NCBI GenBank assembly: GCA_050287965.1
Contig: JBNKCX010000025.1
Span: 1 to 64,000, forward strand
Source of the DNA: CBFDBF01 sp050287965
GTDB taxonomy: Bacteria > Pseudomonadota > Gammaproteobacteria > Chromatiales > Chromatiaceae
Reading direction: 5' to 3'
Length of the DNA: 64,000 nucleotides
The notes under the pieces were generated by a model. It was not told where the DNA came from and ran no database searches. It saw only the letters and a program-made list of their open reading frames with translations. Shown piece by piece: positions 1-8,844 of this stretch. Position 1 is the stretch's first letter. Every line of letters begins with the position of its first letter. The position numbers and the translations under genes are program-made.

Positions 1-78
1 GACTGTTGACGGATCCTGGCCGTCCAGGAGTTCATCCAGGAGTTCGGCGCTAAACGCCGGGGTTTTCTTCTTTGCCAT
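1..78 (-). CDS. IS256-family transposase, N-terminal 26 residues only (partial)
   Basis: An open frame runs from an ATG at 78-76 to the window edge. It encodes MAKKKTPAFSAELLDELLDG followed by QDPSTV, which matches the start of IS256-type transposases: a basic start followed by a conserved LLDELLDG stretch. A strong ribosome site (AAGGAGGG at about 93-86 on the minus strand) decides the start. The DDE catalytic part is outside the window. The gene reads out of the window, away from the exopolysaccharide locus. Confidence 0.8.
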   Translation of the reverse strand, partial: MAKKKTPAFSAELLDELLDGQDPSTV

Positions 79-139
79 ACTTGTTCCCTCCTTTTCGAGG
101 TATAGTATGGCTCACAAACACAAAATTCCTGACAGGCTC
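1..139 (-). mobile_element. Left-over end of an IS256-family insertion sequence, cut by the window edge
   Basis: The 5' part of a transposase gene and its upstream end lie here. The presumed terminal inverted repeat is the segment ending near position 139, which read on the minus strand begins GAGCCTGTCAGGAATTTTGT. That is the typical look of IS256-family ends as I recall them. The A/T-rich bases just outside (140-148) would be one copy of the 8-9 bp target duplication. The other end lies outside the window, so whether the element is intact cannot be judged. Confidence 0.75.
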
Positions 140-328
140 AAAATATTATCACTCTTAAGGTAATCCGGTTTATCAAACAGTTAGAGGGAACAATTCCCAA
201 GCAAAAGTATCAGGATGTAAAAATTACTGACACCTTGAAAATCTCCATGCTGTTACAAACGCCTGTTTGATGCCACAAGTTTTTGGACGGGAAAGGTATT
301 ATTCCGATAACCGTATTCACCTTATATA

Positions 329-1345
329 TCAACTACCGACGGCGGAGGCACTTTCGCTTACCGCTCTATATTTCTCCAGTTCGCGCAGGAATAGTGGATT
401 TGTTTTTAACTCCCAGGTACCGAATAGATATCCGAGGTTTGTGGAGATATTACGGCAGAACACTATTACCGGCACCCAGAACTCGCGTGATGTACGATCG
501 GTTTCTTTTCGCATTTCCCTTAAAACCGGCGGCACCATCTGTAGATAGAGATACAGGAATACACCCAAAGCCGGCAGCCATGCCCAGGGAAATATAATCC
601 CCGTTAATAGCAACACCATCCACAATAAGTGATAACGCAACCAGTATATGGACCCTTTTAGATTGCCGTTCTCTATCCGACCGTTACCTCTTCCGTATAG
701 AAAAAACATCTTTATCACTTTTCGAAGACTGGGTCTCGGCCTCCATGAAACTATTGCGTCTGGCGCATACGCTATCCGAAATCCCGATCTGAGGAACTGC
801 TCCGCAAAAAGAGTATCTTCGCCTGTATACAACCACTCGGGATATCCCCCCACCGCCTTCCAGGCATCTTTCCTAAAAGCCGAATTACGGCCGTAAAAGC
901 GCCTGGTATGTTCGTCCCCCGCATCCTTCGGCGTACACAATGCGCCGCTAAAGAACTCAAAATCGTTTCTGTAATCTATTTCGAATATTCCCGCTGCCGC
1001 CTTGATTCCAGGATCCGCCCTAAAAGGCTCCAGCAATTTTTCAAGCCAATCCTTCTCTGGCCTGCAGCCACCATCGGTTACCGCGATTACTGATCCTGAA
1101 GATTTATCTATAGCGATATTACGCCCCCGGGCGATGTTCACGCCCTCTTCCACGAATACCTTCAGCCGTTCATCACCTTGCGCGTATTCATTCAATATCT
1201 CGATGGTGTGATCACTGGACCCGCCATCGACAACTACTATCTCGTCTGCCCGCAACGTTTGATGTAATAACGCTTCCAGCAACTCCCTGAGGCCCTCCCC
1301 TTCGTTCAGAACGGTAAGAATTACTGAAACGGTATCTTTATTCAT
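329..1345 (-). CDS. Family 2 glycosyltransferase with C-terminal membrane segments
   Basis: A 338-residue GT2 (GT-A fold) enzyme, expected to add a sugar from a nucleotide donor to a lipid-linked repeat unit at the inner face of the membrane. The N-terminus VSVILTVLNEGEGL is followed by VVDGGSSDHT (about residues 37-46) and a metal-site-like AVTDGGCRP (about 88-96). The GEDTLF stretch near 175 carries the likely catalytic Asp. Two hydrophobic segments at about 237-275 suggest membrane anchoring. It is the last gene of the minus-strand run before the IS256 end. Donor and acceptor cannot be told from sequence. Confidence 0.88.
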   Translation of the reverse strand: MNKDTVSVILTVLNEGEGLRELLEALLHQTLRADEIVVVDGGSSDHTIEILNEYAQGDERLKVFVEEGVNIARGRNIAIDKSSGSVIAVTDGGCRPEKDWLEKLLEPFRADPGIKAAAGIFEIDYRNDFEFFSGALCTPKDAGDEHTRRFYGRNSAFRKDAWKAVGGYPEWLYTGEDTLFAEQFLRSGFRIAYAPDAIVSWRPRPSLRKVIKMFFLYGRGNGRIENGNLKGSIYWLRYHLLWMVLLLTGIIFPWAWLPALGVFLYLYLQMVPPVLREMRKETDRTSREFWVPVIVFCRNISTNLGYLFGTWELKTNPLFLRELEKYRAVSESASAVGS

Positions 1346-1442
1346 CCGATTTTCCTTGAGATCCCATCGGACCTGTATTTATTCTATATGTCCGGATGTT
1401 TCCAGCCGGACTGCAGGATCAGTCTCAACAGAACCAACCCGC

Positions 1443-2669
1443 CTAGCTATTTAATAGTGACTCATATACAGCCTGAACACCTTCGGCATGCCGCGCCACC
1501 GAAAATGTCGCCAACGCATGATCTCTCGCATTTTTAGCAAGAGTCCGCCTTAGCGTCTCATCCGAGTAGAATCTCTCTATCTGTTCCGCAAGTGAACCTG
1601 CTTCGCCATGTTTAAACAACAACCCGGTTTTATCATGAATCATCATTTCTGCAGCGCCGCCGTGATTCGGCCCAATAAGAGGTCGCGCCATGACCATTGA
1701 TTCTATTACCACTGTTCCCAGCGGCTCAGGGCTCGTAGACGCCGACACCACTATATCCAGTCCATTATATGCGGGCGGCATATCTGCAATATGACCGGTA
1801 AACAACACAAGATCTTCCAGCTCCTCCTGCTTAACCCTGTTACGAAGCATATCTTCATATGATTCACAGTCATCCGGCGTTCCACCAACAATGACCATTT
1901 TCAAATCAGGTATCTTCGATCTAAGTAATTTGGCCGCATCTATAAACACTTCCTGACCTTTCCATGGTATTAACAGCCCGACCAGACCTACAGCAAAACA
2001 ATCCTCCGGAATACCATACTTCTCTCGAAATACATTACCATCAGCATTGATATCTAGTGTATCGAGTTCCAGTCCATCATATACCACTGATATCTTATTC
2101 TCCGGAATATCCAGTATTTTTTGAATACTGTCAGAAACCCAATTGGAAACGGGAATAAAGTGATCAACGAGCTTATATGCAAATCGCATGGCTCTCGAGC
2201 CGTCTTGGGTACCCCGTACATGACAGACAGTTGGTATTTTCAATATTTTCCCTACCAATAATGCCGCGCGGTTGCATAACGGTTCGTTATTCGCGTGTAC
2301 TATGTCCGCGTTGAACCTGATCGCAGCCCATAACAGGCGGAAGAAAAACGGCAAAAAATTAAATACATCGTCCATCCGCGCCAGGATCTGATTCACAATA
2401 AAACGCAACCCGGGCACACTATTCATCCATTGAGCGCGATCAATCTTTTGCTTTAAACTGACAACGTCTACCAATCTGTCCGGAATATACTTCCAATACG
2501 CCTCATCCGCTATTTCCCTGTATTGCGGACCCGTTCTTCCAGTAACAACCATTGGCGTATAGGCCGAACGATCGAGATTTCTAACCAAGTGCCTTAAACA
2601 AATGATTGCCCCCCCGTAACCTATTCCATTCTCAACGTAAAGTACGCGCTTATTTTTAGAACTATTCAC
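1443..2669 (-). CDS. Family 4 glycosyltransferase
   Basis: A 408-residue GT-B fold retaining glycosyltransferase. The N-terminal acceptor domain begins with VLYVENGIGYGGA, and the C-terminal donor domain has the E-x7-E motif region SPEPLGTVVIESMVMARP followed by GGAAEMM. It presumably adds one sugar of the exopolysaccharide repeat on the cytoplasmic side. Its start lies 5 nt from the stop of the GT2 gene upstream on the same strand (2675), so the two are very likely cotranscribed. Substrates are unknown. Confidence 0.9.
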   Translation of the reverse strand: MNSSKNKRVLYVENGIGYGGAIICLRHLVRNLDRSAYTPMVVTGRTGPQYREIADEAYWKYIPDRLVDVVSLKQKIDRAQWMNSVPGLRFIVNQILARMDDVFNFLPFFFRLLWAAIRFNADIVHANNEPLCNRAALLVGKILKIPTVCHVRGTQDGSRAMRFAYKLVDHFIPVSNWVSDSIQKILDIPENKISVVYDGLELDTLDINADGNVFREKYGIPEDCFAVGLVGLLIPWKGQEVFIDAAKLLRSKIPDLKMVIVGGTPDDCESYEDMLRNRVKQEELEDLVLFTGHIADMPPAYNGLDIVVSASTSPEPLGTVVIESMVMARPLIGPNHGGAAEMMIHDKTGLLFKHGEAGSLAEQIERFYSDETLRRTLAKNARDHALATFSVARHAEGVQAVYESLLNS

Positions 2670-2674
2670 AATGC

Positions 2675-3607
2675 TTATCTATGTTTTCTTAAAGTATTTA
2701 TAAGTTTCGCAGGCAGCAGACTAATCAGCATGGATTTAATACCTTTGTATGTCGGATGCCGCTTTATACTGGACCAATATTCACGCCTGGCATCATAAAG
2801 CCGTCCGCCACAAAAATACCAATACCCCAAATCGAAATAGGCGTCTGCAATGTATCTATTCGGACTAAAATCAGGCGAGTTACATTTTTTCGAATACGCT
2901 CCTAACGAACGCATAACATTTACCATGTCTTTCAGCATTGCTTCAGTCTGCTTCGTGCTGTTATTAGCATGCTGACGCCTTACCATCAGCTGATCAGGTA
3001 AACATGTTATTGCGTGTTTACATGAGATTTTCGCCCACAACTCCAGATCTTCTCCATAACGAATATTCTCATTAAATAGCCCGGCTTCCATGAGAACATC
3101 CTTGTTCACCAGGACTGTCCCCGTTGGAATAAAGTTCTTATTCACAAGCATGATAAATGCGTCAGGCATCGGGCGCCCTCCAAGGGCAGTCATACCATCC
3201 AGTAATCCATGCTTATTTAATACGGATCTTTCGACAATGCTGTTACTGCCGTCAACCTCCGACATATCTCCTGCAATCAGTTTCAATTCAGGAGCGTAAT
3301 TCAATGCATTGATCTGGATCTCCTGCTTTTGATTAACCCAGACATCGTCGGCATCCAGAAACGCTATCCAGTCGCCTTGCGCTGCCTGTATACCGGTATT
3401 TCTTGCAGCTGACGGGCCTTTATTAGATTGCCTAATATAACGAACACCCTCACCCAGGGAGCGCACTATCTGTTGTGTATTATCCGCCGAGCCGTCATCC
3501 ACCACTATTATTTCATCGACAGGGCATGTCTGGTTCTGGATGCTCTTTATTGCATCTACAATGAAATCTGCACTGTTATAGGTTGGTATGACGGCGGATA
3601 CCTTCAT
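2675..3607 (-). CDS. Family 2 glycosyltransferase
   Basis: A 310-residue inverting GT2 enzyme. It shows the opening VSAVIPTYNSADFI, the nucleotide-binding VVDDGSADNTQ, the DxD metal motif in AFLDADDVW (about 83-91) and a YGEDLELW catalytic region near 190. No membrane segment is evident, so it is probably a soluble cytoplasmic enzyme recruited to the membrane. It lies between a pyruvyl transferase gene and a GT4 gene, all on the minus strand. Specificity cannot be inferred. Confidence 0.9.
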   Translation of the reverse strand: MKVSAVIPTYNSADFIVDAIKSIQNQTCPVDEIIVVDDGSADNTQQIVRSLGEGVRYIRQSNKGPSAARNTGIQAAQGDWIAFLDADDVWVNQKQEIQINALNYAPELKLIAGDMSEVDGSNSIVERSVLNKHGLLDGMTALGGRPMPDAFIMLVNKNFIPTGTVLVNKDVLMEAGLFNENIRYGEDLELWAKISCKHAITCLPDQLMVRRQHANNSTKQTEAMLKDMVNVMRSLGAYSKKCNSPDFSPNRYIADAYFDLGYWYFCGGRLYDARREYWSSIKRHPTYKGIKSMLISLLPAKLINTLRKHR

Positions 3608-3691
3608 TGGCCTTACTCACTTATATCCGCTATAGGCAATTTATACTTACTGAATCCGCCGATACTGCGTACCAATTTATTAGGATCATTC

Positions 3692-4990
3692 TCATCGCAT
3701 AATTTTTCTCAATACATGCTGCAATATTCCCAGGCGGGCACGCACCTGCGATCTGGATTTTTTCCGTATACCACAACTTTCCCGTAATCCGCGGGAATTC
3801 ACCGAAAACGCAAGGTCCAAATCCTTAAAGGTATCTTCAAATTCCTGCAGACGCTTATAGTACAGATCTTTAAATGAATTTATGCTATCGGCTGATAAAT
3901 ACTCGGTAACAACATCTCTTAACTTCATTCCTTCTATGTTTTCCATCGATACCACCGGCAGTCCAACGTATTCAGCCACTTCACTTACCCGCTGGTCCTC
4001 CGCAACCATGATTGACGGAACACCCGCCTGAAGAGCGACAATCCCGCCATGCAGTCTATCTCCCACGTAGACATCAAACCCGGACGCGAATACTCTCCAT
4101 GCATTGGGATCCTGAAACCAGCGATAGCTCTTAAACGGTGACAACTTATAGTGTATCTTCTCAAAGACGCTATCCATCACATCCTTGTCAATCTCCCCCG
4201 TGGCGTCATTATAGAGATTCTGCGATTTACTTAATTCCTCCAAGTCCTTGAGAACATCCACTTCGTCCTGCATTACGTAGTGAGCGTTTTCTCCTTTAAA
4301 CAACTTAACGATTGCGCTCGATCTAGGAATCCTTGCGCTTATATATCCACCAGTTAATGCCGATCCGATCTGGCGACCGTCCGGAACGTCCATACCTAAT
4401 ATATTGTGCGGATAAACATATAAGCTCGGACATCCGAGGGCCTTGGCATTATCAAATCCTACAGCCCCTAACCAATCTTTTGTTCTTTTTCCTCTAACGC
4501 CGAAAATAACAGCCTTTCGATTACATACATCAAGTAGTGAATCCAGATTTGGGTGCAGCAATTCCCTGGATTGAGGTAATGAATCCTGCATCCCCATTCC
4601 CAATACCATAAAATCACAGGTAAGAGATTCAAGTATTTCAGCTGTGGCGCCTGGATCAAAGTTTTCGCGAATCATATTCGCTGTTGAAAATACGACCAGA
4701 TCAAATTTTTTGCTTAATTCTTTTGCTACTTCTTCCGCGCCCCATCCCGAATTCACGATAAGAGACTCGGCTGATATATAGCATGATCGTTGACGGTCAA
4801 ACTGAAAAATGCGGGTAGGGGCTTCGCCATGGATCATGTTGCCCTTGTTCCCCGTCTTTTCATAAAGCTCGAGCACGTTAGCCAGGGTTGTACCGGAAGA
4901 TCGGGGCATCGCGTCGCAATGATTAATTGCGTCCGCGTAAGTATATCGACTGCTACCTGCGATGCCGAAAAATGCTATCTTTAAACCCAT
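3692..4990 (-). CDS. Polysaccharide pyruvyl transferase family protein
   Basis: A 432-residue protein of the CsaB/polysaccharide pyruvyl transferase family, which uses phosphoenolpyruvate to put pyruvate ketals on sugars. The C-terminal half carries the family signature VGDRLHGGIVALQAGVPSIM (about 323-342) and later SEVAEYVGLP. The N-terminal part, with a SSGTTLANV stretch, is divergent. The neighbours are glycosyltransferases, so it probably decorates the exopolysaccharide and adds negative charge. The last 35 residues are basic and poorly conserved. Confidence 0.82.
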   Translation of the reverse strand: MGLKIAFFGIAGSSRYTYADAINHCDAMPRSSGTTLANVLELYEKTGNKGNMIHGEAPTRIFQFDRQRSCYISAESLIVNSGWGAEEVAKELSKKFDLVVFSTANMIRENFDPGATAEILESLTCDFMVLGMGMQDSLPQSRELLHPNLDSLLDVCNRKAVIFGVRGKRTKDWLGAVGFDNAKALGCPSLYVYPHNILGMDVPDGRQIGSALTGGYISARIPRSSAIVKLFKGENAHYVMQDEVDVLKDLEELSKSQNLYNDATGEIDKDVMDSVFEKIHYKLSPFKSYRWFQDPNAWRVFASGFDVYVGDRLHGGIVALQAGVPSIMVAEDQRVSEVAEYVGLPVVSMENIEGMKLRDVVTEYLSADSINSFKDLYYKRLQEFEDTFKDLDLAFSVNSRGLRESCGIRKKSRSQVRARLGILQHVLRKIMR

Positions 4991-5013
4991 CTTTTCTCCT
5001 CAAGATGTTGAGC

Positions 5014-6369
5014 TTAAGTTAATTCAACCTTACTAAGAACATATCTGAACTTGCCCGATTTCTCCGGCTTAATCTCCGGCAGGTATTCAATGCCAATGCG
5101 AACGTCATTTCCCAGGCGTTTCCTGAACTCTTCCTGTATCCGGCTTTCATATTCCTGCCGATAGCCCTCACCCCGTACTATCTGCACGCGGGTTTCCTCC
5201 AGGCTCTCCTGAATGATCTTGAACTCCTCGATACCCGGTAAATCCCGCAGAACGTAGATCAGCGCCAACCCGTGTAGAACAGTCCCGTCCCGGGCCACGA
5301 TAAAATCCGTTGCCCGGCCCTGGATTTCCTGCAGCAAGGGAAGGCCCCTTCCGCAGGAACAGACCTCATCACTCAGGATGCCTATATCACCCGTGCGGTA
5401 ACGGATGAACGGGAAATCCCATGTGGCGAGATGGGTTACGACGATCTCTCCGGGCTCCCCGTTTGGAACCGCATTACCCTCTTTATCGATTATCTCGACG
5501 ATGATGTCTTCCGCGGTTATGTGCATCCCGCCCTGCGGGCATTGGTGGGCGATGAAGCCGGCATCCCGACCACCGTAACCGTTTGCGACCCGGCACCCGA
5601 AAACGGATTCGATCTTCTCTTTCTGATGCTCATACAGGCGCTCCGAGGTCACGAAGGCGACCTCTATCCCCAGGTCGTCCATTCCCATCCCGCGCGCCTC
5701 CGCATGGGACGCAATCAACGACAGGGCCGAGGGGTACCCGAACAGCATTTTCGGGCGCACTTTACGGATCTCCCCGACAAACCGATCGAGCTTCTCCTTC
5801 GACATCTCAAACGCGGGAAGCAGGCGCGTGCGGATGAGCCTGTCCCTGATCTGGCGGACCCTGTCCTGAGCACCCAATTCGATGGGCGATCCCCAGACCA
5901 CGATCTCCGGATCCCCGATATCCACTCCCCACCAGCGTGTGGCCCGCCATTTGGCCGCCACGTCATGGCTTACCCGCTCCTTCCCTATATAGAAGATCAG
6001 GGGCTCCCCGCTGGACCCCCCGGTATTGAAGCGCGACAACCCCGCGGCGTTCTCCGCCTTAAGCCGTTCCTCGTTTTCCCGAATGAAGGGCTTCCCCACC
6101 AACGGAAGCCGCCTGAGATCCTCCAGGCCGCTGATAGCCGACGGATCGAAACCCCTCTCCCGGAACAGATCCCGGTAACAGGGGACGTTTCTACCCACAT
6201 CGGCAAGAAACCGGTGCAGGTTCCGGACCTGGAGTTCCCGCAGCCGCTCCGGCGCGAGCCACTGGCTCCGCTCCATTCCCCTGCGGACGGAAACGGTATC
6301 GTGCCCTTTCAGCCGCTCATGCAGCGGAAACAGGAGCCCGGAAACGAGTCTGGTGTATAAACTGGTCAT
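5014..6369 (-). CDS. Phenylacetate-CoA ligase-like (CapK/PaaK family) adenylate-forming protein
   Basis: A 451-residue member of the ANL (AMP-binding) superfamily. The phosphate loop is NTGGSSGEP (about 116-124). YGGRDAG near 270 and FIRYRTGDIG near 325 are typical of PaaK-like enzymes, and GRATDFIV follows. Homologues called CapK occur in capsule and exopolysaccharide clusters, where the acid substrate is usually unknown. Its start overlaps the stop of the upstream GT4 gene by 4 nt (6366-6369), so translation is coupled. It might activate an acyl or amino-acid group for polymer decoration; that role is inference. Confidence 0.85.
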   Translation of the reverse strand: MTSLYTRLVSGLLFPLHERLKGHDTVSVRRGMERSQWLAPERLRELQVRNLHRFLADVGRNVPCYRDLFRERGFDPSAISGLEDLRRLPLVGKPFIRENEERLKAENAAGLSRFNTGGSSGEPLIFYIGKERVSHDVAAKWRATRWWGVDIGDPEIVVWGSPIELGAQDRVRQIRDRLIRTRLLPAFEMSKEKLDRFVGEIRKVRPKMLFGYPSALSLIASHAEARGMGMDDLGIEVAFVTSERLYEHQKEKIESVFGCRVANGYGGRDAGFIAHQCPQGGMHITAEDIIVEIIDKEGNAVPNGEPGEIVVTHLATWDFPFIRYRTGDIGILSDEVCSCGRGLPLLQEIQGRATDFIVARDGTVLHGLALIYVLRDLPGIEEFKIIQESLEETRVQIVRGEGYRQEYESRIQEEFRKRLGNDVRIGIEYLPEIKPEKSGKFRYVLSKVELT

Positions 6370-7586
6370 TTGTTGTTCTTTCCGTGCCCGGCGAGTCCCT
6401 TAAATATCTGCTCAAGCACCACCACCCGGGTATCCCAGGAGTTTTCCGCCGCGTACGCCAGGATCTCCTCACGGTCCCACTGTCTGCGGAGGGCATCGTC
6501 CAGGGCCTCCTCCAGGCGTGGCGCGTCATAGTACGGCACCACCGTCCCCAGCGCCTCTCGGCACACCACCTCCCGGTTACCCCCCACATCCGTGGTAATC
6601 ACCGGCAGACCGCAGGCCATGGCTTCCAGGAAGACATTTGCCCAGCCCTCGTTGCTGGTGGCCAACACGAAAACATCGGCGGCGGAAAGCGGCACTTTGA
6701 GTTCCGCGGATGGAACGGGGCCCAGAAATCGTACCACATCCTCCAGCTTCAGATCCGCAACCTGTCTGTGTAGACGCCCGCTCCAGTCCCCTTCCGGGCT
6801 CGGCCCTCCGACCACGAGATATTTGAGACCCGGATTCCTCTCAAGCAGCCCGGGCAACAGCCCGATCACCCGGTGAAACCCCTTCCGCTCAACCAGTCCC
6901 CCAACCGAGATCAACACCTTGTCCGATTCGGACAGGCCCAATCGTCGTCTCGCATCGCCTTTGGGGATCGGACTGAATTTCCGCGTGTCCACGCCGTTCC
7001 CGACCACCTGAATCTTGGCGGCATCCGCACCGAGGGAGACCATATGTCTTTTGAGGGAGTCCGATACCGATATCACCCTGTCCGCCCGCTGCAACGCCTT
7101 AAGCAGCAACCGGCGATGGAGCAGCATCCCGGCCTGCGGAACCTCCGTCCCGCGCAGGGTGATGGTGACCGGGATATCCAGCCACTTTCCCAGCAGGGTC
7201 GCCGCGTAGCCGTCCGGATAGGCGAAATGACTGTCAATAACGTCGAATTTACTCTGCTTCTTCAACCGCAGTACTGAGGGCAGACTGCCAAGGGCCATGA
7301 ACAGGCCGTCCAGGGATTTCAGGACCCCCGGGACGGAAAAAAAACGGGGAAACAATACCTCATTTCCATCCTGCAGTTCCCGTGCTGGAACCGGTGGCCG
7401 AAAATGCGAACGAAAGCGTCGTATCAGCCCCTGGCCGGGAAACCAGGGCTTGGGAGATATTACCGTTACCGGAATCCTTTCCCCCACCCTGTACATACGC
7501 TCCCGTATGAATACTCCGGCGTTGGGAGTAACGGCGTTTGGGAACAGGCTTGAAAATACCAGGACTCTGGTGGGGGTGCTTTCCAT
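6366..7586 (-). CDS. Family 4 glycosyltransferase
   Basis: A GT-B retaining glycosyltransferase of about 406 residues. The donor-domain signature NEGWANVFLEAMACGLP and TTDVGGNREVV are clear, as is the SVGGLVERKGF loop. I take the ATG at 7586 (MESTPTRVLVFSS) because it fits the family. A TTG ten codons earlier (7616) is also open but lies inside a 17-bp palindrome. The gene is the first of the leftward run 7586 to 329 and diverges from the acyltransferase gene at 7798. Confidence 0.88.
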   Translation of the reverse strand: MESTPTRVLVFSSLFPNAVTPNAGVFIRERMYRVGERIPVTVISPKPWFPGQGLIRRFRSHFRPPVPARELQDGNEVLFPRFFSVPGVLKSLDGLFMALGSLPSVLRLKKQSKFDVIDSHFAYPDGYAATLLGKWLDIPVTITLRGTEVPQAGMLLHRRLLLKALQRADRVISVSDSLKRHMVSLGADAAKIQVVGNGVDTRKFSPIPKGDARRRLGLSESDKVLISVGGLVERKGFHRVIGLLPGLLERNPGLKYLVVGGPSPEGDWSGRLHRQVADLKLEDVVRFLGPVPSAELKVPLSAADVFVLATSNEGWANVFLEAMACGLPVITTDVGGNREVVCREALGTVVPYYDAPRLEEALDDALRRQWDREEILAYAAENSWDTRVVVLEQIFKGLAGHGKNNK

Positions 7587-7614
7587 GTAATTCTTATGAA
7601 ATTCCCGATGTCTC

Positions 7615-7631
7615 AATAAGGCGGCCTTATT
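7615..7631. promoter_or_regulatory. 17-bp perfect palindrome in a divergent promoter region
   Basis: AATAAGGC-G-GCCTTATT is a perfect dyad with a single central base. It lies just upstream of the leftward GT4 gene and within the 211-bp gap to the rightward acyltransferase gene. Its size and place suit a repressor or activator operator. No known regulator consensus was recognised. Confidence 0.35.
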
Positions 7632-7797
7632 GACCTCTATATAAAAGTAATAGTGCTATGATGATAGCCGAAGCCCGGAGTATTATAGCACCCTGTCCGT
7701 CCTGAAAATGACCTGAAAGCTTTCCCTTACCGCCGTTCCTATTGCCCGTTTTCTGGTTGGGAGTGGAAGCTTCAGTATATCCTTATTAAATGTACCG

Positions 7798-8808
7798 ATG
7801 ATAGAAGAAGACATAAGCAGAAGAATAGCGATTATCAGATATGTCATGATATTTGGTATCGTCGTGCTCCATATTCCGCCCTACGTCCCGTTACCGGAAA
7901 CGGGGCCTTCATTTTTTGATTCTGTAAAGGCCTTCTTTCAGCACGCCGTTTTCCGAACTTCCGTTCCTGTTCTTACATTTATTTCCGGGTATCTATTATT
8001 TAACAGCCGTCTGGACATCAATCTTCCTCTTCTCGCAAAGAAGAAAATTAAAACGCTTCTTGTCCCTTTGATTCTCTTTAATCTCCCCCTTGTAATATGC
8101 ATATATATTATTCAGTTGAAAGGGGTGAACATTCATGATTTCTCAGAACAACTCGTCCCCTTCGACCTGTTTACCTGGGTTAATGCGACCATCGGTATTT
8201 CCAGTGATCCCGTCAACTATCCTCTATCCTTCCTTAGAGACCTCTTCCTTATTTCTTTATTGTCCCCCATATTTGGTTGGGCAATAAGGCATATGCCATA
8301 TGTTGGTTTCATTGCCGTATTTGCTATTTTCTGGTTTGACCTTGATGGACCATTGGTAATCAGAAACACCATGCCGATTCTATTTTATGCCGGCGGATTG
8401 GCCAGCACTTTACGATGGGATATGAGAAAGCTGGACCAATATGGGATTGTTCTTCTTTCAATTTTTATTGGGTTCTGTTTGGGGATAATCCTTTTTGAAG
8501 TCGAGAACAGGAATTACCTTCGAATAATATCCCCCCTTCTTATATGGCCCGCCATCTCTCTGATAGCTGATACGAAATTCGGATATTGGATAGCCAGCAT
8601 ATCCAAGCGCAGCTTTTTTTTATTCCTGGTCCATGGTCCTATTGTGTTTGCGTTTTGGCTTCTATATAAATTATATCTTGCGGCCGTCCCTTACTGGCTG
8701 TTTTGGATCGTGACCCCGGTAATTACAGCATTATTAATTGCTAAAATAGATGCGTTTCTTCATCGGGCTTTTCCCGGATTTATGAAAATCGCTCTTGGCG
8801 GACGATAA
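7798..8808 (+). CDS. Acyltransferase family 3 membrane protein
   Basis: A 336-residue integral membrane protein with about ten hydrophobic segments, typical of the acyltransferase-3 family that transfers acetyl or other acyl groups to exported sugars. The family feature of an Arg followed by a His in the first segments is visible (IIRYVMIFGIVVLHIPP). FISGYLLF near 62 and the late FFLFLVHGPI also fit. It starts a plus-strand pair with the sulfatase-fold gene at 8845. It probably O-acylates the exopolysaccharide repeat unit. The exact acyl group is unknown. The gene is more A/T-rich than its neighbours. Confidence 0.85.
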   Translation: MIEEDISRRIAIIRYVMIFGIVVLHIPPYVPLPETGPSFFDSVKAFFQHAVFRTSVPVLTFISGYLLFNSRLDINLPLLAKKKIKTLLVPLILFNLPLVICIYIIQLKGVNIHDFSEQLVPFDLFTWVNATIGISSDPVNYPLSFLRDLFLISLLSPIFGWAIRHMPYVGFIAVFAIFWFDLDGPLVIRNTMPILFYAGGLASTLRWDMRKLDQYGIVLLSIFIGFCLGIILFEVENRNYLRIISPLLIWPAISLIADTKFGYWIASISKRSFFLFLVHGPIVFAFWLLYKLYLAAVPYWLFWIVTPVITALLIAKIDAFLHRAFPGFMKIALGGR

Positions 8809-8844
8809 TTGGAATAACTTTTCCTTGTTAACGATAAAACAAGC

